From positions 70,292,556 to 70,356,555 of the forward strand of contig CM060178.1 in assembly GCA_030549775.1 (NCBI GenBank): a stretch of DNA of 64,000 bases, read 5' to 3'. Positions within the stretch are counted from its first letter, which is position 1, and each line of letters starts with the position of its first letter. Below, piece after piece: positions 1 to 13,075 of this stretch. Source of the DNA: Tamarix chinensis. Taxonomy: Eukaryota; Streptophyta; Magnoliopsida; Caryophyllales; Tamaricaceae. The notes under the pieces are model-generated. The model was not told where the DNA came from, made no database searches, and saw nothing but the letters and a program-made list of their open reading frames with translations. The position numbers and the translations under genes are program-made.

Positions 1-2069
1 GATGGGTTTGAGGTCTATAATGAAGAGTTAAAGCGTGGTTTGGGTTTTGTGTTGATGTAGCATGGTAAGGTAGTGGCTTATGCTTCTCATTAGTTGAAGT
101 AGTATGAATAGAACTACATGACACATGATTTGGAGTTGTCTACAGTCGTCTTCGTGTTGAAAATTTGGGTACACTATCTCTATGGGACTCAATGCAAATT
201 TTTCGTTGGCCATACGAGCCTCAAGTATATATTCACTCAGAAGGAGTTGAACATAAGACAAAAGATATGGCTAGAGTTGGTGGAGGACTACAATATTGAG
301 TTGACCTCTACCACAAGGGTATGGTTAACGTCATTGTAGATTCCTTGAGTAGGAAGGCACTAATCTCCATAAATTATTATGTGGTAGCTAATTGGTTGCT
401 TGAGGAGCTCATTGAGATAGGGATAAAGTTGATTAATAGGGTGATTTAGAGGTCTGGATGAGTGCTTTAACAACTACACTGATGATGTTTGATGAGATCT
501 AAGAGGAAAATGTAGGGATGTCTAGATCGAGAGGATTTAATAGTGCATACAAGATAGTCGAGCTACGAGCTTTCAAATCCATGAGGATGGTAGCATTCGC
601 TAAGAGGGTTGGTGGTGTGTCCCTCAAAGTTGAACTAATCTTAAGTGCCACATTTTATAGGAGGGTCACTTTACTCTTTAGTTTGTCCAACCAAGAGGGA
701 ATAAGTTGCACATGAACCTCAAGAGGACCTATTGAAGGCCTCCCATAAAGTGAGAGGTAACGAAGTTTGTGTCAAGGTGTGTAACCTGTCATAAGTTCAT
801 GATCAAGCATCACCAATGTATAGGGTTAGTTTATCCTTTTGATGAGATGGAAGTATGACTCCATCTTGATGGAGTTTGTGAGTGGACTATTAAGGACTCA
901 CAACGGGTGTGATATGATCTGGATCATTATCTATCGATTGGCTAAGTTCATAGTTTTTGTGCTAATGAAGTTGATTGAGAGTACAGATCAATTAACTAAT
1001 GCTTACATGATATTTGTGGTGAGTAGGTATAATAGACTTGCCAACATAATCTCTGATAGGCATTTGAGATTTATTCCGCACCTCTAGGGGAAGTTATAGG
1101 AGGTTGTGAGCATAAAGTTGAATATCAATACCACCTTTCACCTAGCTATAGATAGGAAGATTGAGATGATGATTCATACACTAGAGGATATGTTACGGGT
1201 GTGTGTTTTAGAATTCTCAGGTAGTTGGGAGGATCATCAACATTTGGTGGATTTCACATATAGCAATAGTGATCACATAAGTATTGGGATGGAACCCTTT
1301 AAGGCATTATATAGACGCAAGTGAAAGATGCCATTATGTTGGATTAACATCAGTGAGGCAGTTGTGATTAGATTAGAGATGATTGGGGAGATGACTCGGT
1401 AGGATCAGTGGATCCTAGACTAGATGAGGTTATCTTAGAGTCGAGAAAAGAGATATATATATATCAAAAGTGTCTCGGTGACGAAATTGAGTCGAGGGTT
1501 TGAGTTCTATTGAGGGTCTAACCCATCAAAGGGTGTAGAAATTTGATTAGAATGATAAGCTGAGTCTAAGATATATTGGTCCTTATGAGATTCTAGATAG
1601 GGTTAGTGAGGTTGCTTACTGCTTGGAACTTTTACCGGAGTTAGCCTCAATTCATAATGTCTTCCACATCTCATATTTGAGGATGTACATCGTAGATCCT
1701 TTTCACATGATTAGAGATAATGAGATCGAGCTCGATGATTCACTAACTTATGAGGATGTACTCTTGCATATTCTCAACACCAAGGTACGCCAGAGTCGGA
1801 TGAGCTCAATTCCATGTGAGCCGCCATGGAACAAAGGAGTTGACCTGGGAGATATAGAAGGATATGTGTGAGTCTCACCCCAAGCTTCTCGGTACAAGTG
1901 TGTTAGGTTATGGGGTCCTCTATCTTTTAAAGGGGTAGTTCCAAATAGCATAGTATCAACTTCCCTAGAATTCATGACAAAGATTGTTTTTCCTTACATC
2001 ATCTTTCTCTTCTTCCCCAACCTTGACTTGTTAACTTAAGAGATGACGTCTCTTTTAAAAGGTTAGTAA
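1..2069 (+). pseudogene. Degenerate Ty3/gypsy chromovirus pol (RNase H, integrase, C-terminal domain)
   Basis: Translating all three plus frames gives the 3' half of a gypsy polyprotein in pieces. RNase H lies at about 1-355, with VVAYASH, THDLELSTVVF, LKIWVHYLYG and SLKYIFTQKELN visible. Integrase lies at about 780-1330: a CVTC zinc-finger half, then WIIIYRLAKF, ISDRHLRF, TLEDMLRVCVLEF and SIGMEPFKALY. The end is at about 1620-1880, with ELASIHNVFHISYLRMY and TWEI, which resembles the chromodomain-bearing tail of Tekay/Del-type chromoviruses. Many in-frame stops and several frameshifts break it, and the integrase catalytic positions are eroded (the usual FHPQTDG reads FHLAIDR). The element starts before the window. 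An LTR-like TGTAATACCC sequence follows at 2070, as expected for element order. Confidence 0.93.
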
Positions 2070-2890
2070 TGTAATACCCTAAATTTTATCTAATATTAAT
2101 CCTAAATAATTAATATGCTAACTTAATTCTTAATATTAGAAAATTAATATTTCTACTTTACACTAATTCCTTAATCCTGAATCTTAACATAATCCTAATC
2201 TTTATTTTAGGTTATTAATATTTTTAACCTAATCTAATCCTTGAGGATTAATATTTTAATCTTATTTAATTTTCTTAATCATAATTTTTCACCTAATCCT
2301 AGCCATAATCCCACTTATCTCCTTTTTCCTTTTTCTTTCTCTTTTTCCTTCTCCTTCTCCTTCTTCTTTTTCTCTTCTGCTCGATTTTCCTATATTATTT
2401 TTCAACCTTACCCATTCTTCTTATTTGCCCATGCAACATACTATAGTCTAACTCTACCATCCCCTCCCTCAATCCATGGGATCTATCATTGAAAATTTTT
2501 CCAATATTTCCTCTAATTATTCTCCCTTAACCATGTGTTCCCTTGCCTTTTCTTTTGTGACATGCACGTCATCCATGCATACCATGTAAATATATGTATG
2601 TATGTATGGATGGATGGATATATGTATGTATACCTCTCCTAAAGCCCTACCTCATTTATTACCTCAATTAATTCTCTCACTCCCTCCATTTATGTCTAAC
2701 ATCCTAGCGCCAAACCCCTTTCCTTCTCCTCCTTCCTTTCTTGCTTTCTTAATCATTTTCATCTCCCATCCATGCCACTCGCCACCACCAACCAACAAAC
2801 TCTAAAAAACACCATTTCTATGGAAAATCAACTACCATTATCACCTCATCATTCTCCCTCATCATTACCTGACCATCCAAGCAAGTAGAT
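2070..2890 (+). mobile_element. 5' part of the gypsy 3' LTR, truncated
   Basis: It begins TGTAATACCCTAAATTTTAT about 190 bp after the last recognisable pol sequence. This fits the start of a 3' LTR of the TGTAAYACCC class. It continues with AT-rich DNA, then a pyrimidine-rich tract (2320-2400 and 2640-2800). No LTR end is seen, because LINE-derived sequence begins near 2895. Similar starts occur at 47727 and 51484 (TGTAATGC...ATTTTTATCTAA), so this family has at least three copies here. The open frames within it are low-complexity Ser/Pro/Phe-rich artefacts of the CT-rich tract. Confidence 0.7.
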
Positions 2891-2894
2891 AATT

Positions 2895-4900
2895 ATTTTT
2901 TTTATCCAATTTTGGATATGAAGTTTTGTACTTTTATATTGTAATACTTTTTTGGTAAGTAATAGTTTATATAACCTCCAAAAGGTGAGAAAGTTGAAAA
3001 AATCCTATTTAGACAACCAAAGCATCTATACACCCTCTCTATTGATCATATATGTTAACTCTACTCAGGGTTAAACATCTACTTAAAACTATAAAACTAA
3101 TATCCTAAATCAGCATATGGTTAGAAAAAGCAATATTGTAAAAAATCTTAGATTTACTTTCATGCCAAACAAAACCCACATATGCAGGAAAAAAAAAGAT
3201 CACGTAACATACCCTTCTTCTCTTTAGGCTATTCTATGCCTTTAGCCAAGATTGTGAGTTCATTCTCCCAAGAGTGTAAGTTATATCTTCTATCAAATGA
3301 TCACCTAATTTTCTTCCACATATCCAGACTATAAGGGAAAGTGAACATAAGATATTGAATTTCCTATTAGTCATTAAAGCAAAGGCCACACTTAGTTTCC
3401 TCCAAAAGGTCCATCTTTTTCAATATGACCTTGGTCATCAATTGGTTTTAAATGACTAACCATATGATGAATTGATATTTAGTGGCAGCCATACCACACT
3501 AAATAAGGGCATACCACTAGACCTTGTTACCCTTATGTCTTATGTGTTCATACATTTTATGGATGTTATACAAGTCATCTTTCATCAAGCACATTTGCAT
3601 ACACTACTAATCTATAAATAAGGCACAAAATATAGGTCTAAAATTTAAGATCTATTCGGGTTGCCAAGAACACAAATGTACCTAATTGAAGGTCAAAATG
3701 TATGGATTTTGAGGTATATAGAATGTGCCCACTTGACCTATAAAGAATCTTTCTTACAATAGAAATTCCATAGAAGTTTACCCATGGTCACTTGGTTCCA
3801 GGTTTGCATATAATTAAAACTTAACCCACCCTCCTATTTAGGAGAGCACACATGTTTCTACACCACCAACACTTTCTTTGATGTTTTTGGTTTACCTATC
3901 CAAAGGAAGAGCCTACGCATTCTCTCGATTTGATGAATCAACTTATTAGGGAGGATGAAAATCTAAATCCTGTATAGTTGCATGCTATAAATAACATATT
4001 TTAGTAACTGAACTCTACCTACATAAGAAAGGAGGTGGGAGTGTGAACTTATTATCCTTTTTGTCATTTTTTGAACCACATCTAACATTTGAGATGTGGT
4101 TAATTTCAAAAAAGATAGAGGAACACCTATATAGGTAAACAAGAAGCTACCTTCAATGGAAGTTGTGTTTTGCAAGATTCGAGTGTTAGTTGTCATATCC
4201 ACACCACCAAAGAATATGTTACTCTTTTGGGGATGGATAATTAAGCCTAATCTAGCACAAAAGTCATTTATTACTTTAAAGAGATAAGCACGAGACTTTT
4301 AATCACCATGACAGAACAATAGCATAGCATTCATAGAATCAAGATTAATGATCATCAACCCTTTGTAGCTAGGGTGCCCATTAAAGTCTTATCTTTCCAC
4401 AAACAAACACTTGAGAGACCTAGTTAGGTATTTAGCTACCAAAACAAACAAGTAAGTTGATAAAGGATCCCCTTGTTGGAGTCCCTATTGACCTTTGAAA
4501 GGGTGAGCCAATTCCCCATTTAATAATAAGGAATATGAGGCAGAAGTTACGTATAACATCATACACCTAACCACCTGCAAATGGAAACCATAAGCATGTA
4601 GAATTTGCAGTAAAAAAAACAGTGCACTGAGGCATAAGCTTTATTAATACCCACTTTAATCATGCATCTAGGAGAAATATGTCTCTGAGTGTATGTCCTC
4701 ACCAACTTACAAGCTAAGAGAACATTTTCCCCAATTTGTATACCTTTAATAAACCCTAATTAAGCCTACTCCATAAGAATAGGCATGATACCTAGTAATC
4801 AAGCAGTTAGGATATTTGAAGTGATTTTCTAAATAACTCCACAACATGGAATCAGCCTATATTCACTCACCCTAGTGGAATTTTCCTGTTTATGAATAAG
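2895..4900 (-). pseudogene. L1-type LINE, 3' half of ORF2 (reverse transcriptase, C-terminal part)
   Basis: Minus-strand translation gives plant L1 reverse transcriptase in broken frames. In reading order it shows SEYRLIPCC and GFIKGIQIGENVLLACKLV (about 4890-4700), SPRCMIKVGINKAYASV (4680-4610), the RT motif QQGD/KGILYQLT matching the family's QGDPLS block (4455-4500), MLLFCHGD (about 4310-4330) and FTYIGVPLSFLKLTTSQM, then SYVGRVQLLKYV (4202-3963). At the catalytic FADD box the sequence reads FMNAM, so the two aspartates are lost. Stops and frameshifts are frequent. The 5' half continues after 8469: the two halves are one element split by the LTR at 4906-8464. A T-run near 2894 may be the poly-A tail on this strand. 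Confidence 0.92.
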
Positions 4901-4905
4901 TGTTA
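4901..4905. repeat. Target-site duplication TGTTA, left copy
   Basis: TGTTA lies directly before the LTR start TGTAACACC and is repeated at 8465-8469 directly after the LTR end. Removing the LTR and one copy restores the minus-strand LINE reading frame (reading ...NITSLT-LIHK...), which shows that this is the true insertion site. Confidence 0.92.
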
Positions 4906-7813
4906 TGTAACACCCCAATTTTTACTACTAAAAAATTGTGTTTTACAATGCAAGTAAATAAGTAAAATATTTGGGGTTACCACCATAATTGATATAATTC
5001 TGGTATATGCAACCATCCTTACATCAATCGCAAGGCTAAAACATTTAAAGTAATGCAAGAAAATTGGAAATAAAAGAAAAATGTATGATACAATGATGAG
5101 TTTGGAGCTTAACTCCGAGTTCACAATACAAAATATAAAAGAAGGGATACCATGGATCAAGATTCCAAAAAGGTATCTGGTTAAATATATCTACCGGATA
5201 ACAATTACTCTTCATGCAACCCCTAATACAGATGAAGTCACTTATCCCCACATAAGGCATCATAAGCAGCATAATCATCTAACTGATCTTCTGAGACCTG
5301 CACATAAGAATCAGGGCCTCCTGCTTATGAGAATGAGCTGCACCCATAAAACAAGTGGTTAGTACGCTACATGCTAAGCAAGGGAACAATATTATTGAAT
5401 AGGGATACACCTAACACATGCTTTCACATCAGATAATAAGTGAATAAACAGATAAATGAAAATTCTCATAAGATAGATAGTGATCTAGGTGTCTTTATTA
5501 GATATAATCCATTTTTATTCTTTTATATACGTTGAGTGTAGGAACCCCACTATCCTTAAAATAGTGGAATTGTCTGAAGCACCTTCTCAGGGACAACACA
5601 CCTGAGACACAATTATCATCCAGTGCAATGGATCTAAAAATATCACCTTCACTGGGCAACACGATCTTAAGCTACTATTCTCCTTAGTGGAACGAGATAT
5701 ATAAATAAAAACAACACGTTGGTCCTCACTTACGTACTCTTCCACTTTAAATCATTAGTATCTTTTCCATAGATTATACTATTATATTTTCATTTCATGA
5801 TGATTAGGAGCCATACTATTCTTAATTAGATGAAATAGACTAAAGCACCTTCTTAAGACAAAATGATTCTGAGCCACAATTCTTTCTGGTGGAACGAAGA
5901 TTAAAAGCATCATCTTCTCATGGAAAAACGCTCCCAAACCACTATTCTTCCCAAAAGAATGGGAATAAATACACACACATATATAGATAGATCACCTTAT
6001 CCCTGCTCATGTGCTCTTTCACTTGAAATGATTAGTATCTTATTCAAGATTTATTCTCAAGCATTGAATACATTAAGCAGATAGACACATAACTCAGGTC
6101 ACAGTCCTTAAGTCTTTTCGAACAATAATTACACCATTTAGCATTCACTCTCCCATATTGATTATTCCACCACACATTATATTACCTCATCCTCTAATGG
6201 TATCATTATTATTACACCCATAATGTACGGTCTAGTTCCCATGTCATACACATGCATTAATAGTATTATCCCAAGGTATTACTCACATAAATCTTTAAAA
6301 ACCATAATTCAACATATTTGTCATAACACCTCCCATGAAATTCATAAGATTACCAACTCCAATAGATGACCTCAAAAGGCCAATCATTAAAAGTGTATCA
6401 GAATCCAATTAACATCTAGATTTTACACATGGAGTAATGATATTATCGTTATAAGATATTATGCCCAAATGAACCATTAATTCACTAAAGGACCCCAAAA
6501 CAACAATAATGCATCCAAGCATTCCTCAAGATATCATTATCATATTTTAATCCACCTAACATATAAAATACCAAAATTTCTCTATTACCCCATAATGACC
6601 AAATTACCCTTAAGTGCAAATAATAACCTTTATTTTATAAAATATTTTACCTTCCACACACATTATTTTCCAAGCCCTCTAATTATCATCATACCTCTTA
6701 AAAATACTTATGTCCACTTATCAAAGCTCATTTAATCCATTTTCCATGCCATAAGATATATTTTTACAAATATGACATTATCACAACAAAATCATAATGG
6801 TACCTCTTACCCTTTCTTACTTTCTTTCAATAACATAATATCCATACTATCATAATATCACCATAAAATATAATAAAAAACATATATTAAAGTATGTATC
6901 ATCTATATCATGAAACATACATAACCATACAAGCAATAACACAAAAACCCTAACCATTGAATAGTATCATTACCAACTAGGACACCAGGATTTAAGAACG
7001 TAAATCCTAGACTTCCTCCTCTAAAGCTATCGGAATACCACCTACAAAAAATAACAAAATCCATGGTTAGGCTTGAAGAGTTTAACTAAAGGATAAATTA
7101 AGATAATGAGGGTAAAAATGAAAATAATCGTAGTCAAATGGAAGCTTGGGATGTATAGTAGAATGTGTGGTGGAGATATGGCAAAATTTTGGTGTTTAGA
7201 CAAGGTTTGGGGGTGAAAGTATGGGTGCACGTCCGAAAGATGGGATTTGCACGGTTGTGCTGTAGGTGGTGCACACCCAGGCTGAGAGGAAGAATTATTC
7301 ACAACAAGGCAATAAGAAGTGGCACAGTCGTGCTCAATCATTGGGTAAATAGGTCAGAAGTTGAATAGATGCTTAAGGGCATGCATTTTAGCCATGTGTG
7401 GGCGTGCGAGGGTGCATGGATAGGCTATGCTAGGTTGCACGAGCGTGCGATAGGAAATTTTAGTGTTGCACGGACGTGCTTGAGGCTATGTGTTCCTTAA
7501 AAATGTAACAGGCGAGAGAGAGAAGAAGGGAAAAGTGGCAATGGTCGGCGTCGATGGCCGGCTATAATGTTGGGGAAGGTGGGGTGACCTTGGGTGGTTA
7601 GTTCATAGGCATTAAGCGGCGAATGGTGGCTGTGGTGGTGCATAGTAGTGGATATGGTGGTGCGCAAGCCAAAAATAGGGGAAAGGAGGAAAAAGAAGAA
7701 AACAAAAGAGAAGGAAGAAAGAATAGAGAAGACGGAGCTTGGGTAATGGCTTTTTGACACAAAAATGATAGAGTGGAGGCCAAACAAAGAGGAAGAAAGG
7801 AGTGTGTAGTGTG

Positions 7814-7864
<51 letters not shown>

Positions 7865-8464
7865 ACATGGGAGTGCATGCAAATGGATAAAAGAGAAGAA
7901 AAGAAAATATAGAGGGTGTAGGGGGAGGCATGAGGGGTGGTAAAGAAGAGTAGAGAAGGAAGTCAATGAGGGATGGTGGAGTGTTGGTGTGAAAATGCAG
8001 ATGATGGTGATGGTGAGTGTGTATGTTACGTAAGGATAAGAGGAAGAAGAAGAAAAAGAATAAAGGTGATGGATGATGATGGGGATACAGTGGTGAGAGT
8101 GATGGGTGATGCAGGTGCAAGTTGCAAAATTGTAGCAGGGGTGGTCAAGTATTATGGCACAAGAAAAAGACGGGAGAAAGGGAAAAGAAAAATAAAAGGA
8201 GATAGACAAGGGAAAAGAGAAAAAGATTCAGGGTTTAGTTTAGGCGATTTTAGATTAGCCAAAATGGTTAGGATTAATGATAATTTTGATGGATTTTGAT
8301 TTCGTTTTATAGATTACAATTTATCCAAGTTAAGGTTTCAGATTTGGTTAAAGTTTTAGGATTAAGAAATTGGGTTAAGGCTAAAATAAGATTTCTTGAT
8401 ATTAGAATCAAATTAGGGTGTTATTGACACTAGATTAGGCTAAGCAAAATTTTGGGCTATTACT
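4906..8464 (+). mobile_element. Solo LTR A (3.56 kb), Ty3/gypsy TGTAACACC family
   Basis: It starts TGTAACACCCCAATTTTTAC and ends TTTTGGGCTATTACT. The termini form the imperfect inverted repeat usual for these LTRs, and the expected final A is a T. Perfect 5-bp TSDs (TGTTA) flank it. There is no primer-binding site, no polypurine tract and no coding sequence, so it looks like a solo LTR left after LTR-LTR recombination. From 5' to 3' it holds an AT-rich start, an array of about 70-bp hairpin-like units (5540-5950), an AT-rich middle, a GA-rich stretch (7500-8220) and a TTAGG-rich end. LTR B (13543-17216) is collinear along its whole length. The 99-207-residue open frames on the minus strand here are CT-rich artefacts. 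Confidence 0.9.
7812..7862. repeat. (TA)n(TG)n compound microsatellite
   Basis: A run of TA dinucleotides passes directly into TG dinucleotides inside LTR A. It encodes the His-Thr and Ile-Tyr runs of the spurious minus-strand open frames. Confidence 0.97.
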
Positions 8465-8469
8465 TGTTA
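8465..8469. repeat. Target-site duplication TGTTA, right copy
   Basis: It matches 4901-4905 and directly follows the terminal TTACT of LTR A. See the left copy for the reading-frame proof. Confidence 0.92.
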
Positions 8470-10510
8470 AGGACGTAATGTTGAGTTATTATGGTATGTT
8501 TCCAGTGATGAAGAAATCCACTCTATTTGAAGTAAGATCATTCCCTATAAAATTATAGGATTTCTTAAATAAAAAAGCTATAAAGTCATCATATCTAGGG
8601 GATTTATTATCTCTAATTGAAAAACCAGCCTTCTTCACTTCATCATAAGTAACTACGGCAAGGAGAAGGTGTTCGTGTGATTTTTGGAGTGTATGGCCCT
8701 ATTACATAAGTTTTGCATCACCAACATTTAATCCAAAACACTTATAATCTAACGAGTCTTTATAAAATTGTAGGATTGACTTTGTAAGTTGTCTAGGGAC
8801 AGAAATAGTGTTCCTATTTCGATTATCTATCAGTTGAGCAAAAAAGAATTTGTGATTTTATTCACCCACATTAAGCCAATAGATCATGGCTTTCTTTTTT
8901 AGAAAAATATTATGACAAAGGGATAGTTTATTAAAATCCATATCACAGGAAAGCATATGATCCCATAGATCCTTATTACATATGCCTTTCAATAGTTTAG
9001 CTTAAGCTTCAGTCAGTGCCTTCCTAGATGCCTCCATTCTTTGTTTTAATGAACCATAATTATTCCTATTAAGGTCCTTAAGTACATGATTCAATCTTTA
9101 GAGATTCTTGTAGATGTGAAGGAGAGAATTACCATAGGAGTAACCTCTTTAGTACCTATAAATAATTTATGTGAAACTATCACCTTTAGTCCAAAAGTCA
9201 TTAAACCTGAAAGGAATTTTCCTATTAATCTCAGAACTAGTATGTACTTGAACAAGAAAGTGGCCTAAAATTAGGGGTAGGAGGAACTCAACAAAAGAAC
9301 TAGTGGACTTTTTAAGCTAAGCTATATTCACCAAAGCCTATAAAGTTTGTAGGCCACAAAATTTTCCACACTCATTTTATTTAGCTAAGTTAGGAATCAA
9401 CCATATTCTTTTAGATCTATCAACCTAGGATTGGAGATGCATTGAGAAAAAGCATGCATGTCTTTCAAAGCATGTGCATCACCTCCCATTTTCTCATTAG
9501 GTTGTAAGATCACATTAAAATCTCCTATAAGAACCATAGGGGTGTTGGGTTTGTTGTTTTGATCTAGCCAACTTCAAAAGGTCTTTTTGGCCACACCAGA
9601 ATTGAACACATAAACATACCCCACAACAAAGCAACTACCACCATCAATTGAGAAACTTCATACAAAATACCCTAAGCACAAGTACTTATAAGAGTCATAG
9701 AGCATATAAGAGGGTCCCAAAGAACCCAAACTCAACCATTGTAGTGATCTTGATAACTGTTGAGGTCGTTCTAGTTCCTAACAATGCCCCTTTTAATACT
9801 ATCCTCTTTATTTATATTTACTCTTATCTCCAATAAGCTAATAAGGGAGCATCTACTATATTTGATCCATACTCTAACCTCCCTTTGTTTAGATGGATCA
9901 TTTATGCCTATTACATTGCAACTAGCTAGCATGAGGACCTAAAGTCATGTATATGACCTATCAACTCTTAGTCTTGACCTAGTTTTCCTAACATATTAAC
10001 AACTTGAAGAGCTTAAAATGTGTTCCCTTACCTCACTAAACCTATTTTTACTTCGACAATCATATTATAAGGCCTAGTAACTTGAGATAGTGTATCATTT
10101 TACTTTGAAGGTTCTAAAGCCATAAGGGAACTGATAGGTCCATTACTATCCTTTTAAGTATGTGTAGTTTCTACCCAAATAATTTTCCCTTGTTTATTTT
10201 AGTTTATCTTCTATCCATTACCACCATCCATTCTTGTTGTGGCCAAGGTACGCTATCAGAAGCCTTCTTTTGGATGTTAGGGCATGACTACTCATCATGT
10301 GTGGGAACATTGTATCTATGACAGTAATTGGGTTTTTGTTGAAATTCCATGAATTGGTTAACAATAGTGCCATCCAGATCCCTAATGAAGATGATCTCAC
10401 ACAAAGGCTTTTTTGTATCTACTTGAACTAGAACACAAGGATAGGTAATCCTATCATTCCTCAATGTGATAACATTAGTATAAATAGCAATGCATATTGT
10501 GCTCACAATT

Positions 10511-11927
10511 AGAGTCGGCAAAAGTTGACTCAACCTTCCCGACCCTACCCGTTCCCTCACAAAACCAGACCCGGCATAACCTGATAAATTCACCAACCCG
10601 ACCTGACCCAAACCCAACCCAATGCAGACCTAAATATAAGAAACCCGACCTGACATCAACCTAACCCCCCACCAACCCAACCCACTATGAACCTGACCCG
10701 ACCTGATAAGATAAAACCGAATTTGATATTAATCAATTATGATAATAGAAAAAATATACATGTCTTATATTTATTTAAAGCTTTTAAAAATATATTATTA
10801 TTTAAGATTTATTTATTTTTCTTAATTTTATTAACTATTCACCAATGATATTCTAATTTTGCCATTTTTTAGCTTAAAAACAAAACATTATAAAGCTATA
10901 ATAATAAACAAATAGCAATTGATAATATATTATTTATCACACACTTACATGAAGCTAAACTTAATACTTCCTTACGAGATTAATGATTTAGATTATTTTT
11001 AGTGGTCAATATCCGATTCGACCTAAATATAAAGTGATTTAATCTAATATTAGCTCGATCCAAACCCAACCCTACCCATCAAAACCCAAAAAGATATGAT
11101 TTGTCAAGCTAACCCAAATATGGCCCGTTAAATAAACACAAACATAAAATATCTAGAATATGAGCTTTCTCGGCTCATTCCCAACCCGATAGGGATATAA
11201 ACGGGGTGGGTTCAGGGGGGTACACCCATACCCATATCCATATCCATACCCATGACCAAATTTGTACCCGTACCCAAATGGGTATCCACTTACACATCTA
11301 TAACCGTATCCATTAGATATCTGTTACCTAAAGAATAATCTGCTTACTCATTAATAGATATTATCCAACAGATAAATCTATTTAGAGTTAATCTAAATGA
11401 TAATGATAACCTTAGTTTATACTATTTTCATTTTAAAATTAAGGGTAAAAAGGTAATGTTATATTGGGTAAATCAATATCGATATGGATACAGGTATGGG
11501 TATGGGTACAGATATTAATAATCCATATCCATATTCAATGGGTATTTTTTCCATCATCCATATCCATTTGTTCATATCTGTTTAAGTATCTAATGGATAA
11601 AGACCATCGTGTTTTGGATAAAATCTGCTCCGTTTACATCCATAGATATGACCTGACCCAACAAGCTAACCCTAAATAATCCAAACCTGACCCGACTCAA
11701 ACCCAAACTTTCTCAACCCAAACCCAACCTGACCTGGTAAATTAATCTTATACAACCAGGATCCACAATCACCTAAATCCAAACCATACCCGACCTAAAC
11801 AATAAGATGACCCAAAATGACCTAATCTGACCTAAAACTGACCCTCAAAGGAGAATGACCCATAAATAACCCGATCCAAGAACGACCCAACCTGTTATAA
11901 CCCGGCCCAAACCCAACCCGCCTAGCC
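10511..11927. mobile_element. 1.4-kb AACCCGACC-rich insertion in LINE ORF1, possibly hAT-derived
   Basis: The sequence is dominated by degenerate AACCCGACCTGACC-type repeats at both ends and carries no recognisable protein. It interrupts the LINE ORF1, which resumes on both sides. CAATT occurs at both edges (10506-10510 and 11928-11932) and may be a 5-bp target duplication. The start AGAGTCGGCAAAAG resembles the TAGGGNTGGCAAA ends of many plant hAT elements, but the right end matches only weakly and there is no clear 8-bp TSD. The class is therefore uncertain. Confidence 0.6.
11190..11644. mobile_element. Nested MITE-like element with inverted ends
   Basis: The left end TAGGGATATAAACGGGGTGG and the reverse complement of the right end (TATGGATGTAAACGGAGCAG) form an imperfect terminal inverted repeat of the TAGGGATGTAAACGG kind, common in plant hAT MITEs. 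Inside, degenerate ACCCATATCC repeats near the left end are mirrored by GGATATGGGT repeats near the right. No clean target duplication is seen. It lies inside the insertion at 10511-11927. Confidence 0.5.
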
Positions 11928-13075
11928 CAATTGCTACATATACTCATAATCAGCAAAGCGATTTAGTAGAAAAATATTCTAGAGGCAAATGTGGTATTTT
12001 ACTCCATAAAAGGACAAATTGTACCTCTTCCTCTATGAGACTTATTGTTCTTCTCCATCTTTTCAATATGACAGGTATACTATAAAAGGTTTAATATTGA
12101 TTCAGAGACTAGTCACAATATTCACCAAAGGTAAATTTAAACATGAAAAAACCATCATCATGGCATATAATATGAGGCATGACCACTCAATTCCATTGTG
12201 AATTAACAAACCCAAACATTTGGTCAAATGTAGAAGTATCTCCATAAACATATCCAACCAGAGTATTTTGCCATTAAGTTATTTCCTTCTCAATCCCTGC
12301 CTTTTCCAGATTCACAATAGTTTTCCCCTTTTTAATTAAAGGAGGTACGTAGTTAAGGACCAAGCACTTATCAGGTTTGAGATTAGAAGTCACCTTATCC
12401 CTCTAGGTTTACTCAATATTTGTTCTTTCAATTTGTTATAGATGTTCTTTATCAACAAGCTTATGAATCCCCGCATGGTACTATTGGCTCATTCCATATT
12501 AGACCATGCCTTATAGACCTAAATTTATTATTGAGTTGGATAACATGGGATAATAGATAATGGGCAGTATTCTCATCAAATCCTATATGGTGAGTTTTAG
12601 GATTAATACTAGAAGGAACGCATTTATCTAATTGATTAACATCAATATTCGACCTCCTCAGAATCCCCTTCAATCTAGATTGAGATCCAATACATAGAGC
12701 ATCACCTATGTGGAATCTTTTAACTTCAATCATCTTCACCAATTCAATTAGGGCCACCTTTTTTTTCTTTTTTTTTTGCATCATCTATCTGACTCATCAA
12801 TTTACTAGTAAGAGCAACCTCAATTGAACTCTTCAAACTCCTCCATGAAGATTTGGGTGCGATAGGGCATCCTTCAATAGTGATCGACTTCTAAAAATCA
12901 ATAAGATTCTTCTTATTTTGTGTTATATCATCACTCTTTGGAGACTCACTATCATTAGCAACCTCGATCATACTCCTCAATGTCCTCATCGATATAGAAT
13001 TCCTAGATCTAGTGGTGGTTCTAGCTATGGAAATCAACTGTGGAACTCCCTTGGTGCTTTAGGGTGCATTATCTG

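Larger units (their letters stand above)
8470..13075 (-). pseudogene. L1-type LINE, 5' half (ORF1, endonuclease, start of reverse transcriptase)
   Basis: Reading the minus strand from 13075 down: ORF1 remains include a DUF4283/zinc-knuckle-type protein with LPLEYF-like, AIYTNVITLRNDR and PCVLVQVDTKKPL (about 11990-10400). Next comes the apurinic-type endonuclease, with IGDFNVILQPNEKMGG at 9540-9481. The amino end of reverse transcriptase follows, with VTYDEVKKAGFSIRDNK and FLFKKS (8650-8540), and the sequence runs straight to the LTR A target site at 8469. Stops and frameshifts interrupt all parts. ORF1 is interrupted by the insertion at 10511-11927. The 5' boundary is approximate. The order ORF1-EN-RT is that of plant L1 elements, which copy themselves by target-primed reverse transcription. 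This copy is dead. Confidence 0.9.

Noticed and set aside
7497..8209. Minus-strand open frames of 203-207 codons in LTR A, with related ones in LTR B (16296-17015) and LTR C (54218-54554)
   Set aside because: They are Ser/Pro/His/Phe-rich translations of a GA-rich tract and a TG microsatellite. Their similarity to each other is explained by LTR homology, and the frame is not kept between copies.
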